The translations under genes were made by a program, and so were the position numbers. A DNA stretch of 64,000 nt from assembly GCA_026874595.1 (NCBI GenBank), contig CM049316.1, forward strand, positions 35,223,339-35,287,338. Direction: 5' to 3'. The notes under the pieces are model-generated. The model saw only the letters and a list, made by a program, of their open reading frames with translations. It had not been told where the DNA came from and did no database searches. This DNA is from Sipunculus nudus (lineage: Eukaryota > Annelida > Sipuncula > Golfingiida > Sipunculidae). This document shows positions 55,827 through 64,000 of the stretch, in pieces (position 1 is the stretch's first letter; each line of letters starts with the position of its first letter).

Positions 55827-58588
55827 CTGAAAAAAAAGAAAAACATAATTTTTAACGCGATGTAATCCCAAAGTGATAACTAAATGACAACTCCCCCCTC
55901 CCCGGGAATTTCGGAATTTTTAATAAGGTCAAGGTCAAAATATATATTAGTTGCAAAATTGTGACTTAAGACTAGAATTGTGCCAAAAATTCAGGTCTCA
56001 AAAATCACTCGCTAACCGGAAATGGCGATAGAAAGAAAGAAAATAAAACATTTTTATTTTAATTAAAAACCTATGCTTTTGCACTTCGGGGAATCTATGT
56101 AGGTCCACCCCCGTAAATTTATTACCTAAATATGGATTTTGAATAGACTCCTCAACCCTTGTAGGCCGCCCTCCCATCGGGGCTTAATAAACATATTGCT
56201 CTTACGGAGATTATGTATCTGTCGTTCAAATTCATGGGTGCAATTTTGTGGAATAGCCTTTAAGAATCGGTGAAAGCTTCAGCTGAATTACACACTTCTA
56301 AACGGGCATTAAAGCACAATTTATCTCAGGTTCAGACTGAATTTAATTTTTTTTTATTTTGGTTTGTTACTTGCAAATCATGTTTATAAATATATTTACA
56401 ATGTTTGTATATACAAATTGTTACGCTATTTGAAATATCTCTCGAGGGTCCCGCGTGAGATTAAAGCATCGGCCCTTTATAGGTTTTTATATTACCTCCT
56501 TTAAGCAATGTATAAAAATAAATTTTACACACTGCAAATGTCTCATTTTGCCCCCTTAGCCAGCCAACACCGTCCTATATACATCGTTACACTCCCGGTT
56601 CCTCAGGGAGACACCGACATGCTGTTGACACACCGTTATGGGGCTGTCCCACTTAGGCGACTCTACAGGCGACTACAGGCGACCAGGCTTTCGCCTCCGC
56701 TTCGACAATAGTCTACGACAAGTTACAAATGGATGGCGACTGTCTGAAGACAAGCTACGACAAGCTGCCGACAACCGGCGACACAGTCGCCGCGACAAAG
56801 GACAACCACTACGACAACCTACGACCACATCTACGACAACCTACGACTACACTGGCGACAACCTACGACACCAGAATTCTTGCTACGTCCACCCGCGACA
56901 AGCTTCGACGATTCTCTACCATGTGCTATGCGAGGAGCTGGACATAAGGATGGGCCTTGTTTCAAGTAACAACAGCCCGCGACAACACACACGACAACCC
57001 GCGTCACCTGGCGACAGCCTACGACAGGACCTACGACAACCCGCGTCACCTGGCGACAGCCTACGACAGCACCTGCGCCAGTAGAAGACAGGCTACGCTC
57101 ACTGGCGACAAAAAAAGCTGTCGCCTGAGAATTTTGAACATGTTGAAAATCTAGAGGCGACAGCTTCGAGGTCAGGCGTCTTGGGGCGACTTCAGGCGAC
57201 TACACGCGACCATACAGGCGACCACCCGGCGACCATGAGGCGACAGCCAGGTCACCTGTAGTCGCCTGTAGAGTCGCCTAAGTGGGACAGCCCCTAATTA
57301 CTCACAGTCGTGTGACGGCATGCCTCCCACGTCCCCATTAGCCTGGGTTACGCCCGACACTAGAAGACGAGGCTCTATAGAAAATTGTACTGTTCATTCA
57401 ACAATATGTGACGGTCACTGTCACTGTCGGTTTCGAACCTACACCTCCCAATGCGCATGTGTAAAGACTTGCTAACCCGCCCAATTTAAGTTCACCCCAC
57501 ACGGTAATTTAATAAGGACTTCAAAGTACCACGCTTGCAGCCTGAACTTGATTTGTGCAATGTTCTGTGACTTCTTTTTCATGTTATACTTTTAAAATGT
57601 GTCACTATCCATGTTACTTTCTTGTTTATGCATATAATGTATTCAAAAGAGGGTGTTTATCATGTGCTTTGGGCCTGCAGTGTAACACATGTATAAAAGT
57701 AAAACTGCATTTTATCCCAATCGACTGTCTTCAAATTTATGGGACACAACTGTATTCTTAAAAGAACCAGAAATGGCTGCTTTTACCCCTATTTTATGGA
57801 TCACTATCCATAGTGCACTCGCAAATATGCCACCTATTTTACTTAAAATACTCTTTCTAGATACCGTTAAGGCACGTGCTCAACCAGCCTTCCCATAACT
57901 TGGCAATTGTTAATGGAGACCCAACAAAATAATGTCCTACATTTATTTTGTCATTCTTTTCATGGCACGGGTTATTCATACCGCGCACCTTTATTTGTTC
58001 AACGTAACGGACGAGACATGAATTGATCCATTTAAACAATGGCTTAACATTGCGAAAATAGCAGTGAAGAGAAATAAAAGACCCAAGTCATCATCGATGT
58101 CTGATTGTATATTGTTCCAAAGGGCCTGAAAACGTACCAGATAAGTCGCTGCACGTTCACCTCGGGGCTCCCTTTTTATATATTTGTCTTTCTCTTTGTT
58201 GGGGCCATGTCTTGCATAAAGCCTCACATATATTACACCCCGGACTTTAATTTCATTTAATGGTTCACGGAGCTCTCTCCAATGAATGGTTTGATAATCT
58301 ACGTTTCCGCTTGCTAGCATTACGTTCGACAAACTGAAGAAAATGGCTTTTTTCCGTATCAAATGTTAAATAATGTAATTTGTCCGATTGATCAAACAAA
58401 CATCCATGCCTTATCAATATATCCTAGAAAATAACAAGAAACTTATAATTTCCTCATTACTCTTAAGTCCTAGCATTAACTAGTTCTCCAGAATAAAAAA
58501 AACCCGGAAATTATAGTTTCCTCAATACTTTTACATTTAATTATTTTGCAGACTAACTTACTGGCATTGAAATTATTATTTTCTACCC

Positions 58589-58639
<51 letters not shown>

Positions 58640-61600
58640 ATTATTATTATTATTGTTATTTTATTCTGTGTTTTAAGTTTTGCAAAAGATCATATGATTA
58701 GATTTTGATAAAACCTTGTGGAGGGATCTTATTCAAGAAACAATCTACTGCAATCTGGATTTAAACGGATTCACCATAATATTATTTCAAGGATTTTATC
58801 CCAATTAAACTGTTCACATATATTTATTCTGGAATTAAACTGGGATGGGGTAGTTTAACCATGACAGCCCTGCATCATCCTTGCGGAGTTTTGTGGTCTA
58901 TGACTACTTCTTGTATTATTAATTTTTTTAATAATATCATATGTCACCGGATCAGAGATTAAAAATTTCCTCTTTTGCGTTATGCATCTTGTAATGAAGA
59001 TCAGATGGTAAAACTTTGCCTTTGCCTAGAAAAGGCCCGCTTCTGGTTTAGCCCGAACATCCAGACTCCATTCAGGAATGGAGTCCGAACACCTGTGGAG
59101 AGAGTTTCCACTCTGATTCGACACAACCCAAAACATGAATCACACACAGATTAAAAAGGGGATCTATGCAAATTACCTATAAGTACCCGCTAGATGGTGT
59201 ACCCTCATAGATCCCCAAGACGTCGCCCAAGAACAGTCCCTACTAAGCCTTCCCAGGATGCCTTGCCAGGGTGTAAACAAAAGAAAATGGAGGTAACAAT
59301 TACTCCGCCTTGCGACCACACAACAATTTTGACCATCCCACAATTACGATCACTTTGCTTGGGCCCGACTTTTTTTGTTGATTTATGTTTACAAATTACA
59401 CAAAATTATTACCATCCCTGATTTCAGAATTACGACCAGATTTCCTGGCCTTAGTGCTAATGCGACCCCGTTAATGCGACCATCGCCGAGAAGTACTGAA
59501 ACAATATTTGTGACGAGTCAATGGCGCCTTAACGAAAGATCAAGAGGGTAACTAGGTTTCCGAACCCTAGTGTTAAGCTAGTCCCGTATATTTTCTGATT
59601 TGGTGTCCGCGCTGAGACTCGTTGAGGTGCAACTTATAGATCAAAGAGGGTAACCATTGGTCTGATTACTTAATGAGCCGGTTTGCCTGGCTAACTGCCC
59701 TAGGTTCTTGGGCTAGCGATGGTTATTGTCCCTCATTGATCACCTGTCTTACCCTAAGTGCGGGGGCGAGAGCTTAATATTTCTACTCATCACATATTGT
59801 TCGATCCTCGTTGGTCAAATTAATGACCTACTTAATACTAAATGTGCTCATACCTTACTAAAACTGAGTATTGAGCAGTCAGTAAAATGTATAAATAAAG
59901 CTTGCATGGGGGTTGCCCACGCATTGTCTTGCATGCCTTATCAGATATATCGCTGTTAGTTTATTTTTCTACTGGTTCAGTTTGCGTTTAAATTGCTTGC
60001 TGTTGTCTTCGTATTGCCTCTAGTCTTATTATCTATTAAACATCAGTCACTACGTATGTGTACATGTATATTAATTTTATTACGAATAAATCTATAAAAT
60101 AATTTAGTTTTCTTTTCAGCTACACACAGAAAAAAAACATTCCTTAATAAGGGTCCTCCACTTAGTAAAATATTTTGTTATAATTCACATCAAAGATATG
60201 CAATAGATACACACTATACCCATTAAACTTCGGCGTGTTCACAAATACGACCACCCCCAAATTACGACCACTTTCTCAGTCCAAAGGCTGGTCGTAATGG
60301 TGGGGTTCCATTGTATCTGGTTTTCTAGAAAGTAGGTGCCAATATATTCATACATACTGAACTTTAAGATATAATTTAAAGCTCAACTGAGTCAACACAA
60401 CCATATTATGCGTAACATGTAGGGATTTTTGCTTGTCCTCACACTGAACTCTGAATATTGTGGTTTTGCCACTTTGGCTGGATCTGACCAGGCTTTTGAA
60501 GGTTAACTCTCCACCTTAGGGGCTGTAACGCATATATTAAACAAATTCGTTTGCGTTACAGGCCTGTAGCTACTTTTGGTCTTGAAATATTCGTAAGGAT
60601 GCCATGTGTGTCCTAAGGGAGTTTCATTTCTTATATTTTCCCCATTAATTCTGAGAAATGTAACAATATTTCGCGAAGAGGCCAATACAGCGCCATCTAT
60701 CAGGAATACATAGACTACGCAACAAGCTGTGTTAGGTAGAGTAAAAAATAGAACGAAGAAGTTTAGATTCACTAAAATAAATCTCAGAGAATAAGTTTCG
60801 GCTTAAATGTAACAATACTTACAGGTATTCGTACTGACAGCGTATATTGTAGGTCTTAGGTCCTCGAGTGTCACTTCATTATCCGACTGTCTAGTTATTG
60901 TGGTACTGAGAGTAGTTTTGGCAATGGTGCTTAGATTTGTTGTTAAACTCGAATTACCCTGAGGAACTGGGCTAGTTTCGAATATGTAACCCATGGTGTC
61001 TGAACCCCGGTTTGTTTCATTGTTTGTAACACCAGACGAGAGGGAAATTGAACTTTTGGATGAAACTGTGCTGTCTGTGGTTGTGGACGGAGCAACCGTA
61101 CTTTCTGCGGCTGAAGACGAAGCAACCGTAGTCTCTGTGGTTGTGGACGTCGAATCCGTACTCTCTGGGCTTGTCAATGTAGTTGGTCCAAGCGTACTCT
61201 CTGGGGTTGTGGTCGGTCCAAGCGTACACTCTTGGGTCGTTGTTACAAGCGTACTCTTTGGGGTTGTGGTCGGTGCAAGCGTACTCTCTGGGGTTGTGGT
61301 CGGTGCATGCGTACTTTCAGGTGTTGTGGTCGGTGCAAGCGTACTCTCTGGGGTTGTGGTCGGTGCAAGCGTACTCTCTGGGGCTGTCGTCGGGGCAAAC
61401 GTACTTTCTGGGGTTGTGGTCGGTGCAAGCGTACTTTCAGATGTTGTGGTCGGTGCAAGCGTACTCTCTGCAGTTGTGGTAGGTACCCCTGTGGTAGTGG
61501 GTACTACCAATATTCATCAGAAGAAAAATAAACATGTTTAGTTATGTACAGATTTTCAAATTAAAGAACACCTTTGCCTCTTGATTAACTGCTGGTCGAA

Positions 61601-63534
61601 ATAGAATTATTATTGGTATTATTATTAGTTGTATTTTTTGTAGTTTTACTTGTAGCAGCTCTTGCATACCTATAATAATTAAAATAATATAATAATAATA
61701 AATTTATTATTATTATTTTTAAATTACTTTTACTTTAATTAATATAGTGATAATTATTGATATATTATTTTATTATTATTATTTTTATTATTATTATTAT
61801 TTTAATATGAGTATAGATGTACTCACCACCTTGTTCACAAACAAAACACTTTTGTGACTCACAGTTGTCGGCTTGCCATAACTTATAAAATGACATAAAA
61901 GCGCACCCCATAATCGGGTCCGAGGGTATAATACTGGAACGCCAGTTAGTGTATTCAGGGTAAACACCTTCCGTTGTCTGCCACGGTGTGTTTACATCAA
62001 AGTTGTATAAACCCAACCAGAACTCAGTTATATCAGATCTGAAACTACAAAATATATAACAAGTGAGAAAGACTAAAAATTAACTGAAGTTAAATTTAAT
62101 TAGTAATTAATTAGGAGATGTTTTCTTGTTTTCTTGAATCTTTCTTGGGTAGCGAGTGATGTAATGACATTGACATGGAGACGTCGCCATGATGGTAGAA
62201 AACCAGTCATAGATACAAAGGCCTACAGTCAGCGGTCTGGCTTTCCTGATTTTAGTAAAAAATAAAACAATGCATCTAGCCGCGAGGGAAAAACATGGAG
62301 CTTTTTATATAAAACGGGGAAAATATCAAGAATCAGTCAGAGATTCCATAGTGGCTCTTAAAATATTTCTAAACGTTATCATTGAATATCAATATTATTT
62401 TATTGAAGTCCGCTAAAATTTTTTAATATTATAATAAACTAACAGGTCAATTTCAGAATGTAGGCTGCAATAAAGGAATCAGGAATGGCCTGATTATGCA
62501 AAACACATTTCCCGACATTTTAATCAAAAATACGAAGTTAAAGGCCATTTCCATATGCATAAAACAGTAGAATAATTTTTTTGAGACAATGACGTCATAA
62601 AAACCTCTCTTTGAGGCTGCTGGAATGCATCTATGGGCGGCCTTATGGAACTATATACTGCAACCTCCGCAATTGTCACCCCAACTTTTTTGCATGATGG
62701 TTCGCTTGGCTGCTCTTTAAATACGCTCCCGAGACAGCGGAAATCTTGCGCTTTTATTTATTTATTTTATTTATACATATATTCTACCAGGATGGCCCAT
62801 TCAGCATGTTCAGCTGTTTTGCGATGGGGTCCTGGAAATATCACAGAGAAAGCTTCTTACGGTAGCAGGCTTATAGGTACAGCTCTATGAGAAGAGCGAC
62901 TCTTTAAAGAGAACCTGTAAGCTTATGCAATGCAGCGAGGTCGTGAGTAGTCCATCGTCAGTATATGAACCCATACTCGGAAACAGCCGGAGCCAGCATC
63001 AGCAAATTATTTATTCATAATAATAATAATAATAATAATAATCATTATAATAATAATTATTATTATCATCAGCATATTGTGAAGGAGGCTTGTAGGTCTT
63101 GATACGTTTACTTACTGGTCAAGCATAGGTAGCGAGGTTGATGGCGGGAGTCAGATCACGGCAGTAGTATAAAAATAGTAGTAGTAGAAGTTGTAGTAGT
63201 ATTACTTACAATGGTAATAGTATCATAGTGGTAGTAGTAGTAGTAAAAGTGATCATAATACATGTAGTAGTAATGCAGATATTTAAATCATCATCTTAAC
63301 CATATTCATCATTACTATATACACAATGAGCTCACCCGTTGACATGTTGATATACGAGATCGTTTTCCTCTTGAGATGTTGGAACAAATATGCGGCTTAA
63401 AGTTCCCTCCCCCTCGCAAAAATACTTAGCTTGCTTCCAAGTTACCCCGGCGGTGGTTACTCCATCTGCAGGAGTGGAGCAACCAAAGGTGTAACAACGG
63501 CCATTTGAAGCTTGTGTCCACCCTGCCAGGCATG
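55630..63534 (-). CDS. C-type lectin domain / mucin stalk / single-pass membrane protein (5' end outside window)
   Basis: Four exons join in phase: 63336-63534, 61827-62038, 60823-61503 and 55630-55826, about 429 residues to a TAG stop. The first two make one C-type lectin-like domain, from CLAGW through WLGLYN to CFVCE. The third is a Thr/Pro/Ser-rich stalk with ten-residue PESTLAPTTT repeats, likely heavily O-glycosylated. The last carries one hydrophobic segment and a short basic tail. A type I receptor or adhesion protein at the cell surface is inferred. The Ca-site motifs EPN/QPD and WND are not recognisable, so classic sugar binding is doubtful. The signal peptide should lie right of the window. 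A skipped exon in the 5-kb last intron cannot be excluded, though phases match directly. Confidence 0.78.
55827..56639. other. Last intron of the lectin gene, left part
   Basis: AT-rich DNA with no recognised features beyond short frames without support. Confidence 0.45.
56640..57294. mobile_element. GC-rich MITE with 40-bp perfect inverted repeats
   Basis: The ends GGGGCTGTCCCACTTAGGCG and CGCCTAAGTGGGACAGCCCC extend to a perfect 40-bp terminal repeat (45 with one mismatch). The interior is almost entirely GGCGAC- and CTACGACAACC-type short repeats, more GC-rich than its surroundings. The target duplication is unclear (TTAT on the left, TAAT on the right). The frames of 65-148 codons inside arise from the repeats. 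It lies in the last intron of the lectin gene. Confidence 0.88.
57295..58589. other. Intronic, no gene recognised
   Basis: A minus frame of 123 codons (57991-58362) lacks splice signals in the right phase and any family motif; it is left unassigned. Confidence 0.4.
58590..58655. repeat. (ATT)n microsatellite
   Basis: About 20 ATT units with two interruptions. Confidence 0.95.
58656..59280. other. Intronic, nothing recognised
   Basis: AT-rich sequence of the lectin gene's last intron; no feature supported. Confidence 0.45.
59281..60317. mobile_element. Degraded pogo/Tigger-like element
   Basis: The right end on the minus strand begins CAATGGAACCCCACCATTAC then GACC, as in pogo-type termini. 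GGTCGTAATTTGGGGGTGGTC follows. Scattered ATTACGACC and GCGACC motifs at 59305-59490 may be the other end. The centre is AT-rich with no transposase frame. Confidence 0.4.
60318..60822. other. Intronic, nothing recognised
   Basis: Lies between the pogo-like fragment and the mucin exon donor; no motifs found. Confidence 0.45.
60823..61503 (-). CDS. Lectin gene, mucin-like Thr/Pro/Ser stalk exon
   Basis: The 681-nt exon lies between ggtag and gtaagt donor. About a dozen tandem copies of a 30-bp unit encode APTTTPESTL, with variants (APTTAPESTL, VTTTQECTLG). A non-repetitive Ser/Thr region follows with several N-x-T/S sites (for example NSSLTTNLST), ending in ARK-free DLRPTIYAVSTNT. The repeats also keep all plus-strand frames open; those are shadows. 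Confidence 0.85.
61195..61500. repeat. 30-bp coding minisatellite in the mucin exon
   Basis: The plus strand shows GGTGCAAGCGTACTCTCTGG then GGTTGTGGTC in about ten in-frame tandem units. All length changes seen are multiples of three. Confidence 0.88.
61504..61826. other. Intron between lectin domain and stalk exons
   Basis: Rich in ATT repeats (61670-61800); no other feature. Confidence 0.6.
61827..62038 (-). CDS. Lectin gene, exon for C-terminal half of the C-type lectin domain
   Basis: The 212-nt exon lies between tagtttcag and gtgagt. It encodes ITEFWLGLYNFDVNTPWQTT, then YTNWRSSIIPSDPIMGCAFM and LWQADNCESQKCFVCEQG. WLGL and C...C..CFVCE are diagnostic. PSDP takes the place of EPN/QPD, and WQADNC that of WND. 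Confidence 0.88.
62039..63335. other. Intron splitting the C-type lectin domain
   Basis: AT-rich, with an (AAT)n run at 63017-63068 and (AGT)n stretches at about 63165-63245. No nested gene seen. Confidence 0.6.
63336..63534 (-). CDS. Lectin gene, exon for N-terminal half of the C-type lectin domain
   Basis: The 199-nt exon lies between attaacag and gtgagc. It encodes CLAGWTQASNGRCYTFGCST, then VTWKQAKYFCEGEGTLSRIF and VPTSQEENDLVYQHVN. GW, CY-F, TW-A--FC and the Q-EN helix are the standard first half of the fold, and two extra Cys at the start mark the long-form domain. Confidence 0.85.
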
Positions 63535-64000
63535 CTGTTAATGTAAAAATGTATAAACTGATTTTGAAAAATTAAGATAAACTTTGAATATAAATGTTGA
63601 TATTAAATATGAAAAAAAACAATGTTCAGATAAAAATATAATAAAATATTTGGTTTCTGATATTAGTATTACCAATTTTTGAAATATTTTAATTAAAACA
63701 TATAATATATTTTTGTAAAAGAGTTAATATAAATATTTGTAGTTAGCCATGAGAAATTAAATTTAATCCAAATGACAAATAAAAATTAAGCTTGATTTAT
63801 TTATAAGAAATAAACATTAATACAATATGTAAATATCCATGTTGTTAATGTGAAAGATGTCAATTAATATTGAAAATCCGTAATATTTTTATAAATATTG
63901 TAAAATTAATAAATATATTGATACGAAAAAAAATATGGTGGTTAGCTTATATTGATGCGATAATATACATGATAATATTAAAAAAATTGATTATCAATAT
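63535..64000. other. Upstream intron of the lectin gene
   Basis: Very AT-rich with no exon signal, so the signal-peptide exon is expected outside the window. Confidence 0.5.

Noticed and set aside
57991-58362. 123-codon minus-strand frame in the last lectin intron
   Set aside because: Composition is semi-plausible but no splice signal in the right phase, start context or family motif was found, and the flanking exons already join in phase without it.
60993-61541. 182-codon plus-strand Val/Gly-rich frame and other frames opposite the mucin exon
   Set aside because: The 30-bp repeat has no stop in several frames; the minus-strand Thr/Pro frame is the one with matching splice phases on both sides.

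Overview
This is an AT-rich animal nuclear segment. Its genes are split into short exons by large GT-AG introns, with abundant microsatellites and many small DNA transposons. No bacterial-style operons, rRNA genes or CRISPR arrays are seen. The host is most likely a mollusc, probably a bivalve. That is an inference from an interspersed family that starts ACAAG-GACCCA-GGGTC-CGCTCAG, carries GACG repeats and ends in a TAGCTCAG...CTGAGCTA hairpin.

Two genes can be read with phase-consistent splicing, both on the minus strand. (1) A pyruvate dehydrogenase phosphatase regulatory subunit (PDPR)-like mitochondrial flavoprotein has eight coding exons between 13376 and 156. Its 3' half lies beyond the left edge, and non-coding leader exons are probable at 13377-13428 and about 21500-21620. 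(2) A C-type-lectin, mucin-stalk, single-pass membrane protein has four exons between 63534 and 55630. Its 5' end lies beyond the right edge.

Between them (about 22-55 kb) lies repeat-rich DNA with isolated coding-like pieces on the minus strand: a signal-peptide exon at 42833, two related LDL-receptor class B (YWTD) repeat fragments at 37.6 and 36.2 kb (one with an in-frame stop), a coiled-coil terminal exon at 35.0 kb and a Cys-rich open segment at 32.0 kb. They may be parts of one decaying or fast-evolving receptor gene, but this is not proven.

Mobile DNA layout: Helitron-like elements at 2136-4682 and 44638-52690, plus a lone 5' end at 27633; hAT-type elements with perfect 8-bp target duplications at 15644-17242 and 29583-30477; a related fold-back element at about 17.4-19.05 kb; Harbinger-like MITEs at 21928, 31136 and 55246; an LTR with a tRNA-Pro primer-binding site and a tRNA-like pol III promoter at 24779-24955; tRNA-derived SINE pieces at 24.8, 26.0 and 53.8 kb; and a GC-rich, 40-bp-TIR MITE at 56640-57294. 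The most striking structure is the Helitron-like element at 44.6-52.7 kb. Its interior has expanded into a nearly homogeneous higher-order tandem array with a 1497-bp period, built from about 210-, 337- and 402-bp monomers.
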